From positions 1-41,262 of the forward strand of contig JANXRC010000112.1 in assembly GCA_025353195.1 (NCBI GenBank): DNA of 41,262 nt. The letters are read 5' to 3'. The position numbers and the translations under genes are program-made. This document shows, one piece after another, positions 27,129 to 36,787 of the stretch. Every line of letters starts with the position of its first letter. Position 1 is the first letter of the stretch. The notes under the pieces were generated by a model, which ran no database searches, was not told the DNA's origin, and was given only the letters and a program-made list of their open reading frames with translations. The DNA is from Rhodocyclaceae bacterium. GTDB taxonomy: Bacteria > Pseudomonadota > Gammaproteobacteria > Burkholderiales > Rhodocyclaceae.

Positions 27129-30100
27129 ATGACTAGCCGACTAATCAAAAGCATCAGTCTGGCGCTGCTATTTCTGGGCGCCGCTTCCGGCACCCAGGGT
27201 GCCGCCACCAGCATCGCGTCGGCACCCCTGGTGACATCTTCCGCCTCGGCGGTACTGCCCAACCTGACATTCATACTTGACGATTCCGGCAGCATGGCCT
27301 GGAACTACCTGCCCGACTGGGCCAGCGGCGCCCCCACCGTGCTGGCCAGAAACAACCGCTACAACGGAGTGGCCTACGACCCGGCCGTAATCTATCAGCC
27401 GCCGGTTCGGTACGCTGCGGACGGCACGCTGGACACCGCCACCTATCCCGGCCAGGCTGGAACCTCTGCCGCGACAGGGGCCAACACCGGCGCCGCCATG
27501 CCCAACTGGAAAGTGGTCAAGAACGATGCGTATGGCGTGCAAACCACCAGCACCACTGACCTGACCGCTGTCGCCTACTTTTACACCTTCCTGCCGGGTG
27601 AGTTTTGCACCGATGGTCACCTGCACAACTGCACGACCGGTTCCGCGCCGACCACGACCAATCCCAAGACAGCCTACCTGCGCTGGTGCGACAGCTCGGC
27701 GCAGACCAATAATGCAACACCGTCAGCAACCACGCCCAAGGGCTGCCAGTCGGCGTGGACCTCGGGCGCTTTCAATAACGCGCGTTATCCGGGGCTATTC
27801 ACCGGGACCCCGGCGACCAGCGTATTTACCGTAGCGACGGCGGCATCAAACCCGACGGTTACCAGCATCAAGGCCAACGGCCTGGAAATCCTCTCCGCCA
27901 CAACCGCAGGTTCCACCACGATAGCCACGGTCGCCGCCAATATCGTCGCCGGGATCAATGCCTGTACCGATTTCGTCACCGGCAATTGTCAGGTGGCGGG
28001 CTATAGCGCCGCCCTAAGCTCCACTTCCACGGTAACCATCACGGCGCCGACGACCATCGGTTCGACGGCGATCAACGCCAACACCTACTCTCTGGTGATG
28101 GCATTTACCAACACACTGACGACGACGAGCCCCACCAAGAGCGGCGCGTCGCCGTTCACCATGACCGCGTTCGCCGGATACAGCCTTGCGGCCGGCCAGG
28201 TCAACGTGCCGGGGCGCAACGTGCGCACCAACATCGTGTCGACCAACAACAGCTATCCCTATCCGGGCACCACCACCAAGGCATCCACACGCTCGGACTG
28301 CGCCGGCACCACCTGCACCTACGTCGAGGAAATGACCAACTACGCCAACTGGTTCACGTACTATCAGACGCGCATGCAGATGATGAAGACTTCGGTCAGC
28401 ATCGCCTTCAGTCCGGTGGGGCCCAAATACCGCGTGGGATATTTCAGTATCGACAACAATACCGGCACCGATTTCCTCAATGTGTCGGATTTCAACATAA
28501 CGCAGAAACGGGCGTGGTATGCCAAGCTGTTTGCTGCCCAGCCGAACAACAGCACTCCGCTGCATCCGGCGCTGACCAATGCCGGACGCATGTATGCCGG
28601 CAAGTTGAATGGCAGCACCTTCAACGGCAGCGTCGTCGTCGATCCGATGCAGTATTCCTGCCAGCAGAATTTCACCATCCTGTCTACCGACGGCTACTGG
28701 AACCTCGGCAGCGGCTATCAGCTCAATGGCACGACCACGGTCGGGCAGCAGGACGGCAACGAGATCCGGCCGTTTGTCGACTCCAGCATCGTCACCGACA
28801 CGACGGTGACGCCGTGGAGCAAGGTTGACCGCAAGCAGACTGTTACCCCCGTCACCGTCACCACGCCCTATACGCGCACGGTGACCACCGTATCCGCCAT
28901 CACACAGCCGACGTCGTGCCTGGCCGACAACAAGGCGAATTCAGCCGGCACCAAGACCAGGACCTGGTGCATTACCATGACCAACACGGCCAGCTCCGAT
29001 TGCAAGACCCTCGACAGCGGAGGCACCCGCGTTTACGCATGCCGTGGCTCGACCTCGTCGGGCCTGCCGCCCGGGGGCGCAGCGTGCCAGACCGATCCGG
29101 ACAATGGCCATACCTATTGCATCTACAGTGGCAACAGCACCATCGGGGCGAGTCGCTGCCAACAGGTATATTCAGGCAATACCTTGTATGCTTGCGACAT
29201 AAACGGCTTGTCCAGCGTCAGCGTCCAGACCCAGACCGCCAACGAGACCTCCACGGGAACCACCACCTCGATCGACGACTTTACCTCGACCTACAACAGC
29301 ACGGTGGTGACCACCAACGGTGTTGCCGCGCCGCCGACCAACAGCGCCGTCACGGTGAGCAGCGCCAACGTCACCCCGGCCACATTTGCCGCGACGACGC
29401 CATCGGACGATACCGGCGTCCCGGCTGCAGGGGCGTATGTCAACAGCGGTGCCCCGGTGGTCACGAGTACCAGCACACCGCCGGCCGCCGGGGCGTCACC
29501 GGGTACGGCCGGCTCACCGGTCAACACCAATGGCACACCGGTGGTCACCACCACGATTCCCGGGACCTATGCGGCAGGAGCCGCGACCACAACCAGCGTC
29601 GGCACCGGCGGCACCGCGAATACCCTGGCCGATGTGGCCGAGTACTACTACAAGACGGATTTGCGCACCACGGCATTGAGCAATTGCACCGGCGCGATCG
29701 TGCCTCCGGCGACGGCTGGCAGCGATGTGTGCAGCAACGACGTACCTGCCACAGGCGACGATGCGGCTTCCTGGCAGCACATGACCACCTTTACCCTGGG
29801 CCTGGGGGCGTCCGGCTACATGCTGTTCTCGCCCAGCTATGCGTCGGCAACGGCCGCCGGCGATGACTTCTTTGCCATCAAGAACGGCGAGAGTGCCAAC
29901 AGCGTCGCCGGCATCTGCAGGTGGCAAGCCGATGGCACGACCTGCAACTGGCCGACTCCGGTCAGCAACACGCAGACCACCATCGACGACCTCTGGCACA
30001 CCGCCATCAATGGCCGCGGCACCTACTTCAGCGCTACCAGCCCGGCGACACTGGCTTCCGGTTTGAGCAGTGCCTTGTCAAGCGTAAGTGCCCGCATCGG

Positions 30101-33059
30101 CGCTTCGGCCGCGGCGACCACCAGCAACCCGAACGTGACCTCGGGCGACAACTTCGTCTTCAGTTCCACCTTTTCCACCCAGGTTTGGGACGGAGAGCTG
30201 GTGCGGCAGCAAATCGACCTGACCACCGGCATCGTGTCGTCGGCAGTCGACTGGCACGCCGAAGAGAGGCTCGACCTCCAGACGTATTCGGCTCGCAACA
30301 TTTACACCTTCGATTCCGGCGCCGCGAACAAGCTGAAATCATTCACCTACGCCGGTTTGACGGCGACCGAGAAGACCTACTTCAACACCCCCGCCATCCT
30401 TGGCTTGACCCAATTCTGCGCGTCCGGCGCCACCTGCCTGAGTTCCACCGACCAGAGCAGCGCCGCCGGCGCCAACCTGGTGAACTTTCTGCGCGGTCAG
30501 CGCACCAACGAGGGGATTGCCAGCGACACGAGCAAGTACTACCGCCAGCGCAATCACCTGCTTGGCGACATCGTGACGGCCGAGGCAGTCTACGTAAAGA
30601 AATCCCTGTTCCAGTACCTCGATCGCGGCTACCTGAAGACACCGGACGGCACCACCTTTACGCCCTTCGTCACCACCAACAATACGCGTCGGGGCATGGT
30701 CTATGCGGCGGCCAATGACGGCATGCTGCATGCCTTCTATGCGGCGTCGGCGCCCTGCACGACGCTGCCGAACCCGTCGGCCAACCCGCCGGTCACGGCC
30801 GTTCCCGCAGATTGCGATCCCGATGTCACGACGGGCGCCGCCGTATCAGGCGGGGACGAGGCATGGGCCTACATACCCGCGCTGGTCATGCCCAATCTCT
30901 ACAAGCTGGCAGACAAGAATTATCCCAATCAACACAGTTATTTCGTTGATGGAACGCCGGTGGTGGCTGATATCTGTACCGCCAACTGCAATGCAACACC
31001 CAAGGTGGTCAAAAGCGGCGAAACCACCAATTTCATTATCGCCTCGATCAGCTGGGCGGCCGGGGTGGCGACCGTCACCACCAACGACGCCAATGGTTTT
31101 TCGCCGGGGATAGCCGTAATTCTCAGTGACGTCGCGGCCAATGGCTACAACGGTACCTTCACGATCGTGGCCATACTGAGTCCGACCACATTCACGTTCG
31201 CGCTGGCGGCGAATCCGGGCGCCAGCCCCAACCCGGTGTGGAAGACGATTCTGGTCGGCGGCCTGAACGCCGGCGGGCGCGGCTACTACGCGCTGGACGT
31301 CACCGACCCCTTGGCGCCCAAGGCGCTGTGGGAATATACCGACAGCAACATGGGCTTCACCTTTGGCAACCCCGAAATCGCCAAGCTCAAGGATGGCACC
31401 TGGGCGGTCATGGTGACTTCGGGCTACAACAACCTGTCGCCCGGAGACGGCATCGGCCGCCTGTACGTGCTCAATGCAAATACCGGCGCCGTGATCCGCA
31501 TCATCAGTACCGGCACCGGCACGCCGGCCGCCACCGTATCGACCGCGTCCTGGTCGGCCGGCAGCGCGACGATAACCACGACAGCCGCCCATGGCTTTGC
31601 GGTCGGCAATTCGGTCACGGTCACGGGACTCACCCCCGACGCATACAACGGTACCTTCACCGTGACCGCCGTGCCAACTACGACCACATTCAAGTATGCG
31701 CTGACCGCCAATCCGTTCGTGACGATCCCCGGTCTCGTAAATTCGCGGGCAGTCAGCGCAGCCTCGTGGTCGGCAGGCACGGTAACCATGGACACCACGG
31801 CGACCCATGGCTTGAGTGTCGGCAGTGCCATCACCGTCACCGGTTTTGACAATGCCAATACGGGTTACAACGGCAGCTTCATCGTGACCGCCGTTCCCAG
31901 TGGAACGCGCTTGCAGTATGCACTGGCGTCCGATCCGGGCGGCTGGACCCCGGTAGGCTTCGAAGCGGTCAGCAGGAGCGCATCCGTTGCAACGCCCTGG
32001 GCCGCCGGTGCAGCGACCATCACCACCGACACGGCGCATGGCTTCAGCGTAGGCAGCACGGTCACCATCGCCGGCTTTTCACCCAGCGGCTACAACGGTA
32101 CGGTCACCGTGACCGCCGTGCCGACGACGACCACGTTCAGGTATGCGCTGGCCGCCGACCCGGGCGCGACCGGAGCGGTTGCCGGGGGCACCCCGAGCAA
32201 TCTTGGCCACATCCGCGCCTGGGTAGATAACGCGACGAACGACAACACGGTCCAGCGCGTATACGGCGGCGACATGTTCGGCAACGTGTGGCGCTTCGAT
32301 GTCAACGGTGACATCGGTGCGGCGGGATACGATGCCCAACGCCTGGTGACGCTTTACACCGACGCGACGGGTACCGCGACGCAGCCGATCAGCAACAGGC
32401 CCGAGCTCGGCGAGATAACGGTAGGCAGCACGAAATATCCCGTGGTCTACATCGGCACCGGCCGCTATCTGGGCACCCCGGATCTGACGGATCTGTCGCA
32501 ACAGACAATGTACGCCATCAAGGACAGCATGGGCAGCACTTCCCTGGGCAATCCTCATGACGCCGCGTCGAAATTTGTCCAGCAGGTGCAGACCAACACG
32601 CTATGTCCGACCGGCACGCCGACCCATATCTGCCGTACCGGAGAAATCGTGCGCACCACCACCAACAATGCGGTGGACTTTTCGACCAGGAACGGCTGGT
32701 ATGTCGACTTCCCGGACCCTGGCGAGCGTGACAACACCGACCCTGTGCTGCAGCTGGGAACTCTGGTATTCAATACCAACGTCCCCAACGTCAGCGCCTG
32801 TACGGCGGGCGGCTACAGCTATACGTGGTTCCTCGACTACAGGACCGGCGGCGCCGTATCCAGCTCGACGACAGGTGTCTCGGCGCGCAGACTCGGCAGC
32901 GCGCTGGCGACGCGGCCGACGGTGGTGCGCCTGCCCAACAACACGGTGGTGGCCTTGACCCGACTGTCGGACAGTTCAACCACGACATCCGACGTCGCGA
33001 TCGGCTCCGGCGCGACCAATACCAGGCGCGTTTCCTGGCGCGAGTTGATTTCCGAGTAG
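27129..33059 (+). CDS. pilY1: Type IV pilus tip/biogenesis factor PilY1 (vWA-like N-domain, C-terminal beta-propeller)
   Basis: 1976 aa; N-terminal signal peptide, MIDAS-like LTFILDDSGSMAWNY, propeller motifs GMVYAAANDGMLHAFYA, WAYIPALVMPNL, VYGGDMFGNVWRFDVNG, PVVYIGTGRYLG; end of the minor-pilin operon. Confidence 0.93.
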   Translation: MTSRLIKSISLALLFLGAASGTQGAATSIASAPLVTSSASAVLPNLTFILDDSGSMAWNYLPDWASGAPTVLARNNRYNGVAYDPAVIYQPPVRYAADGTLDTATYPGQAGTSAATGANTGAAMPNWKVVKNDAYGVQTTSTTDLTAVAYFYTFLPGEFCTDGHLHNCTTGSAPTTTNPKTAYLRWCDSSAQTNNATPSATTPKGCQSAWTSGAFNNARYPGLFTGTPATSVFTVATAASNPTVTSIKANGLEILSATTAGSTTIATVAANIVAGINACTDFVTGNCQVAGYSAALSSTSTVTITAPTTIGSTAINANTYSLVMAFTNTLTTTSPTKSGASPFTMTAFAGYSLAAGQVNVPGRNVRTNIVSTNNSYPYPGTTTKASTRSDCAGTTCTYVEEMTNYANWFTYYQTRMQMMKTSVSIAFSPVGPKYRVGYFSIDNNTGTDFLNVSDFNITQKRAWYAKLFAAQPNNSTPLHPALTNAGRMYAGKLNGSTFNGSVVVDPMQYSCQQNFTILSTDGYWNLGSGYQLNGTTTVGQQDGNEIRPFVDSSIVTDTTVTPWSKVDRKQTVTPVTVTTPYTRTVTTVSAITQPTSCLADNKANSAGTKTRTWCITMTNTASSDCKTLDSGGTRVYACRGSTSSGLPPGGAACQTDPDNGHTYCIYSGNSTIGASRCQQVYSGNTLYACDINGLSSVSVQTQTANETSTGTTTSIDDFTSTYNSTVVTTNGVAAPPTNSAVTVSSANVTPATFAATTPSDDTGVPAAGAYVNSGAPVVTSTSTPPAAGASPGTAGSPVNTNGTPVVTTTIPGTYAAGAATTTSVGTGGTANTLADVAEYYYKTDLRTTALSNCTGAIVPPATAGSDVCSNDVPATGDDAASWQHMTTFTLGLGASGYMLFSPSYASATAAGDDFFAIKNGESANSVAGICRWQADGTTCNWPTPVSNTQTTIDDLWHTAINGRGTYFSATSPATLASGLSSALSSVSARIGASAAATTSNPNVTSGDNFVFSSTFSTQVWDGELVRQQIDLTTGIVSSAVDWHAEERLDLQTYSARNIYTFDSGAANKLKSFTYAGLTATEKTYFNTPAILGLTQFCASGATCLSSTDQSSAAGANLVNFLRGQRTNEGIASDTSKYYRQRNHLLGDIVTAEAVYVKKSLFQYLDRGYLKTPDGTTFTPFVTTNNTRRGMVYAAANDGMLHAFYAASAPCTTLPNPSANPPVTAVPADCDPDVTTGAAVSGGDEAWAYIPALVMPNLYKLADKNYPNQHSYFVDGTPVVADICTANCNATPKVVKSGETTNFIIASISWAAGVATVTTNDANGFSPGIAVILSDVAANGYNGTFTIVAILSPTTFTFALAANPGASPNPVWKTILVGGLNAGGRGYYALDVTDPLAPKALWEYTDSNMGFTFGNPEIAKLKDGTWAVMVTSGYNNLSPGDGIGRLYVLNANTGAVIRIISTGTGTPAATVSTASWSAGSATITTTAAHGFAVGNSVTVTGLTPDAYNGTFTVTAVPTTTTFKYALTANPFVTIPGLVNSRAVSAASWSAGTVTMDTTATHGLSVGSAITVTGFDNANTGYNGSFIVTAVPSGTRLQYALASDPGGWTPVGFEAVSRSASVATPWAAGAATITTDTAHGFSVGSTVTIAGFSPSGYNGTVTVTAVPTTTTFRYALAADPGATGAVAGGTPSNLGHIRAWVDNATNDNTVQRVYGGDMFGNVWRFDVNGDIGAAGYDAQRLVTLYTDATGTATQPISNRPELGEITVGSTKYPVVYIGTGRYLGTPDLTDLSQQTMYAIKDSMGSTSLGNPHDAASKFVQQVQTNTLCPTGTPTHICRTGEIVRTTTNNAVDFSTRNGWYVDFPDPGERDNTDPVLQLGTLVFNTNVPNVSACTAGGYSYTWFLDYRTGGAVSSSTTGVSARRLGSALATRPTVVRLPNNTVVALTRLSDSSTTTSDVAIGSGATNTRRVSWRELISE
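31047..31228 (+). repeat. PilY1-internal module copy 1 (FCCH-like)
   Basis: ISWAAGVATVTTNDANGFSPGIAVILSDVAANGYNGTFTIVAILSPTTFTFALAANPGAS. Confidence 0.75.
31545..31720 (+). repeat. PilY1-internal module copy 2 (FCCH-like)
   Basis: ASWSAGSATITTTAAHGFAVGNSVTVTGLTPDAYNGTFTVTAVPTTTTFKYALTANP. Confidence 0.85.
31761..31940 (+). repeat. PilY1-internal module copy 3 (FCCH-like)
   Basis: ASWSAGTVTMDTTATHGLSVGSAITVTGFDNANTGYNGSFIVTAVPSGTRLQYALASDPG. Confidence 0.85.
31989..32169 (+). repeat. PilY1-internal module copy 4 (FCCH-like)
   Basis: ATPWAAGAATITTDTAHGFSVGSTVTIAGFSPSGYNGTVTVTAVPTTTTFRYALAADPGA. Confidence 0.85.
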
Positions 33060-33286
33060 GGGCAGAGACGAAGCTGCCTGGATGATGGGCACGGGTGATC
33101 TCGGCAGCGGCCTGCTGGCTGCTGCCGAATGCGCCCCGGGCTGGAGATGGATCACGGTCGGGCGGGCAGGGCGAACCCGGCTGCCGGTCGAATCGCCGTC
33201 CCGCCGGCGCCGACTGTTTGCCCGCGGGACGAATCGCCGGATTCCTGACGCACCCCCTAAAATAGCAGTAGGCAGAGAAGGGTCGA

Positions 33287-34030
33287 ATGCTTGGCCCAGA
33301 TGGCCCGATGCACCTTGCCATACCAGATATGAATGGTCGAATCGACGCTCCGCCCCCTCTGCTCCTCGATGGCTCGTCCATGGAAGACCGTTGGCGCGCA
33401 ACTCCGAAGGAAAGCCGCTTCATGCTTTCGCTGGGAGTCTCCTGCGCGCTCCATGTGTTCGTTCTGTTTGCGCCGGTGTTCGGCACGGTCGCCCGATCAG
33501 CGCTGCCGTATTCTCAAAGCAGCCAGAAGACGCCATCCAGTCTTTCCGTCAGCTTGCCTCCGTCACACATCGTCACGGCCGAGGACTGGAATCTGTCGGC
33601 GGACAACCCGGTTCCGGCCGAATTATCGGTACCGGAACCGATAACGAACGGCGCGTCGACTCCATCGGGCAACCGGGCGGATGCAAGCGATCTGTTGCCC
33701 ATGCCGGGGGTCGTCTATTACCCGACCAGTTTTCTGACCGTGCGCCCACAGCCAATCGGCGAAGCCGATCTTGATCCGCCACACTTAAGGCCCATTGTTG
33801 CGTCCGGCAAGGTGAGGCTGACAGTCTGGATCAACCCGTTTGGCGAATCTTCCAAGGTTGCGGTGGAAGCCACCGATCTTCCGCAGATTTTCGTTGACGC
33901 CGCGGTCGGGGCATTCGAGCGGCTACGCTTCAAACCCGGCGAACTTCATGGTCTCAAGGTTGGCGTCGTCATGAGAGTCGAGGTCACCTACGACGACGGA
34001 AGGATGATCAAGACAGAAGTGGCGCCGTAG
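33287..34030 (+). CDS. TonB-like energy-transducer-type protein (single TM, divergent C-terminus)
   Basis: 247 aa ORF; MLSLGVSCALHVFVLFAPVF TM; C-terminus SGKVRLTVWINPFGESSKVAVEATDLPQIFVDAAVGAFERLRFKPGELHGLKVGVVMRVEVTY fits a TonB C-terminal fold. Exact start uncertain. Confidence 0.65.
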   Translation: MLGPDGPMHLAIPDMNGRIDAPPPLLLDGSSMEDRWRATPKESRFMLSLGVSCALHVFVLFAPVFGTVARSALPYSQSSQKTPSSLSVSLPPSHIVTAEDWNLSADNPVPAELSVPEPITNGASTPSGNRADASDLLPMPGVVYYPTSFLTVRPQPIGEADLDPPHLRPIVASGKVRLTVWINPFGESSKVAVEATDLPQIFVDAAVGAFERLRFKPGELHGLKVGVVMRVEVTYDDGRMIKTEVAP

Positions 34031-34147
34031 CAGTATCACGGCCTTGCCAGAATCAACTCGAAGGATCCGCGGCAGAACATGAATCGCCTTTTCTCCCTGC
34101 CGGAACACCACCGCGGCACGCCAATCGGACCATGACATAATCGCGCC

Positions 34148-35935
34148 ATGCCCCGCCTGCAACGCGACATTCTCCTTGGCTTTGCTCTGATCTGCGCGCT
34201 CGCGATCGGCCTGGCGTCGTCGAACCTGCTGCGCTGGGCCGATCAATCCCTGTATGACGCGCAGACGCGCTGGCTGCGTGCCCATGCGCCATCAGCGCTG
34301 CCCCAGGACGTGGTGGTGATCGGCCTCGATGAGGCCGCCTACGAGTCGATTCTCGAACCTTCCGCCCTTTGGCACAGGCATCTGGGCGACCTTCTCAGCG
34401 GACTGGCCGAAGCCAGACCGGCCGTGGTCGGACTGGCCACGGCGCTGCCGGTGCGCTCCTACGATTTTCTGATCAAGGGCATCGACGCGCCGCTGATCGA
34501 CGGCATCAAGCGACTGCGCGCGGCTGCTCCCCTGGTGGTAGGGCAGCCAATGGGCATTGGCCGCCAGTTGCGACCGATCGCACCCGAACTGCTGGCTGCG
34601 GCTGGCAATGACAGAGTGGCATCGCTGGCCATCTGCGAAGACGCCGACGGCACGGTGAGGCGCGTCTACCAAGCGCGCTGCCTCACCGAGGACAAGCACG
34701 AGCCCTTCGCTCACGCCATGGCCAGGCATCTGGGGCGGGAAGGTACCCGCACCGGCATGATCGATTACAGCGCCGGGGGAGAGATCGAGTACATCCCGTT
34801 CCGCGAGGTGCTCAGCTGGATTCGTCTGGGCGAGACCGATCAGTTGAGAAACCGTGTGCAAGGCCGCGTGGTGGTGGTGGCCAGCCTGCTGCCGACGGAA
34901 ATCCGCTACCGCCTGCCGGTCTCGCTGGCGGCATGGGAGCGCGGCAGCCGCACCGAGCCGGGCGCCGTGGTGCACGTGCAGGCCCTGCGTTCGCTGCTCA
35001 GCCGCGGCCTGATCGAGCGGATATCCGAACCCCTGTCCCTGGTGCTGGCCGGGCTCGGCGCGCTGCTCTGGTTCGGTCGCAACGGCTGGCGCAAGCTGGC
35101 CGCGGTACTGGGCGCGGGTGGCGCAGTGGTGGCGGGCGCCACCTATGCAATCTGGCAGGGTTACTATCTGCATTCCGGGACCCTGCTCGCCATCATTCTG
35201 ATGGCATTTCTGGCGCGCCTGGTCTGGGAGTCCGGGCGCCATTACCGTGAGAAGCAGTTGTTGCGTTCCGCATTCGCCGGGCATGTCAGTCCGCAGGTGA
35301 TGCGCGCCATTCTGGGCGGTGCGCTGCAACCGGATGCGGACGGCGAGCAGTGCAAGGTCACCATCCTGTTTGCCGATATCCGCGGCTTCACCGCACGCAG
35401 CGAGAACTCGACCCCGGAAGCCATGATCCGCCTGCTGAACCGCTATTACGCCGAGGTCTCGGCGGCGATCCACGCCCGCGGCGGCGCCATCGACAAGTTC
35501 ATCGGTGATGGCCTGATGGCTACCTTCGGCGTGCCGCAGCCCCTGCCGGCGCCGCAGCGCAACGCGCTGGAAGCGGCGCAGGACATGCTAGTGCGCGTTG
35601 CGCGACTGAACACCGAACTGGTCGCCGAAGGCCTGGCGCCGCTCGAAATCGGCATCGGCATTCATAGCGGCGAAGTTCTGGCCGGCTATGTGGGTTCGCG
35701 CAAGCGTCGCGATTTCACCGTGATCGGCGATCCGGTCAATACGGCGTCACGCCTGGAGGGCATGACCAAGACGGTAGGCTACCCGGTGGTCTGCTCCCAT
35801 GAAGTGGCGGCTGCCGTGGGCTTTGCCGGCGGACTGGTGGACCTCGGCGTGCAGGACATCAAAGGCCGTTCCGCGCTCCATCTGTGGGGCTGGAATCCGC
35901 CCCTGGCAAAGCGCGTGAAGACGAGGGCGCCTTGA
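34148..35935 (+). CDS. CHASE2-domain adenylate/guanylate cyclase
   Basis: 595 aa; N-terminal CHASE2-like region, TM segments, class III cyclase FADIRGFTARSE...AIDKFIGDGLMATFGVP...GIHSGEVLAGYVGSRKRRDFTVIGDPVNTASRLE. Confidence 0.93.
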   Translation: MPRLQRDILLGFALICALAIGLASSNLLRWADQSLYDAQTRWLRAHAPSALPQDVVVIGLDEAAYESILEPSALWHRHLGDLLSGLAEARPAVVGLATALPVRSYDFLIKGIDAPLIDGIKRLRAAAPLVVGQPMGIGRQLRPIAPELLAAAGNDRVASLAICEDADGTVRRVYQARCLTEDKHEPFAHAMARHLGREGTRTGMIDYSAGGEIEYIPFREVLSWIRLGETDQLRNRVQGRVVVVASLLPTEIRYRLPVSLAAWERGSRTEPGAVVHVQALRSLLSRGLIERISEPLSLVLAGLGALLWFGRNGWRKLAAVLGAGGAVVAGATYAIWQGYYLHSGTLLAIILMAFLARLVWESGRHYREKQLLRSAFAGHVSPQVMRAILGGALQPDADGEQCKVTILFADIRGFTARSENSTPEAMIRLLNRYYAEVSAAIHARGGAIDKFIGDGLMATFGVPQPLPAPQRNALEAAQDMLVRVARLNTELVAEGLAPLEIGIGIHSGEVLAGYVGSRKRRDFTVIGDPVNTASRLEGMTKTVGYPVVCSHEVAAAVGFAGGLVDLGVQDIKGRSALHLWGWNPPLAKRVKTRAP

Positions 35936-36681
35936 ATTCCGTTAATGCATCGCGCTTCTTCGGCTACGCCGCGCTGGCGTGGTTCGCCTCGACGCGCTGG
36001 GACCGGTTACGCGATCCGCAGTTGCGCATCCAGTTTCACCGCCAGATCAACGCTCACGGAATTGCCGCGCTGCCCGTCATCGCCGCGCTGGCAGCGCTGA
36101 CCGGGGCGACGGCGGTAACCCAGGTCACTGCGCTGGCCGGGCAGGACAACGACCTGGCCCAGCGCCTGCTGTTCTTCGGCCTGTTTTTCGAACTGGCACC
36201 CCTGCTCACGGCACTGGTGATGGTGGCTCGCAGCAGTGCCGCCATTGCCTCGGAACTCGCGGTGATGCATCTGTACGACGAATTCACCGCACTGCGCCGC
36301 ATGGGAGTGCCGGCGGCAGACTACCTCCTGCTGCCACGCATTCTCGGCCTGACGCTGGCCTTGCCGGCGGTGACCGTGTGCTTCCAGATCATCGCTGTCG
36401 GCAGCGGCTGGCTGGCTACGGCCCTGCTGCAGAATCAGCCCCTGTCAGAGATCGCCGGGCACTTCTTCGACCTCGCCGATCCGTGGCTGCCGCTTGCCAG
36501 CCTGGCGAAAAGCGCCCTGATGGGCGCGGTCATCGGCATCATCGCCTGCCATCACGGCAGCAGTGCCGCGCGCTCGACGCAGGCAATCTCGACGGCGTCG
36601 ATCCATGCCGTCGGCAACGGGTTGGTCGCAGTGTTCGTCGTGGATGTGACATTCGCCATCGCCGCCTATTTCCTGAAATGA
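35932..36681 (+). CDS. MlaE/YrbE-family ABC permease
   Basis: TTG 35932 overlaps the cyclase stop (TTGA); GLFFELAPLLTALVMVARSSAAIASELAVMHLYDEFTALRRMGV is the MlaE signature. Confidence 0.9.
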   Translation: MNSVNASRFFGYAALAWFASTRWDRLRDPQLRIQFHRQINAHGIAALPVIAALAALTGATAVTQVTALAGQDNDLAQRLLFFGLFFELAPLLTALVMVARSSAAIASELAVMHLYDEFTALRRMGVPAADYLLLPRILGLTLALPAVTVCFQIIAVGSGWLATALLQNQPLSEIAGHFFDLADPWLPLASLAKSALMGAVIGIIACHHGSSAARSTQAISTASIHAVGNGLVAVFVVDVTFAIAAYFLK

Positions 36682-36785
36682 AGCCCGTCGCGCGACCAGG
36701 TCTGCCGCACCGCCTGCCGGCCATCGCCATGGCTCGGGTGCGAAGCCGCGGCGCCGCGCTGCGGACGATCGAGGAAGTACGGTAG
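36678..36785 (+). CDS. Candidate 35-aa basic microprotein between the mlaE-like and mlaF-like genes
   Basis: MKPVARPGLPHRLPAIAMARVRSRGAALRTIEEVR*; ATGA overlap with the permease stop; stop lies 2 nt before ATG 36788. No homology evidence available. Confidence 0.35.
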   Translation: MKPVARPGLPHRLPAIAMARVRSRGAALRTIEEVR

Positions 36786-36787
36786 AC

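Noticed and set aside
28916-30718. Large alternative-frame ORFs (316 aa, 265 aa) inside pilY1
   Set aside because: Low-complexity Arg/His/Gln-rich translations typical of a shifted frame in GC-rich coding DNA.
30846-32039. 397-aa antisense ORF in pilY1
   Set aside because: Its internal repetition simply mirrors the PilY1 module repeats on the other strand.
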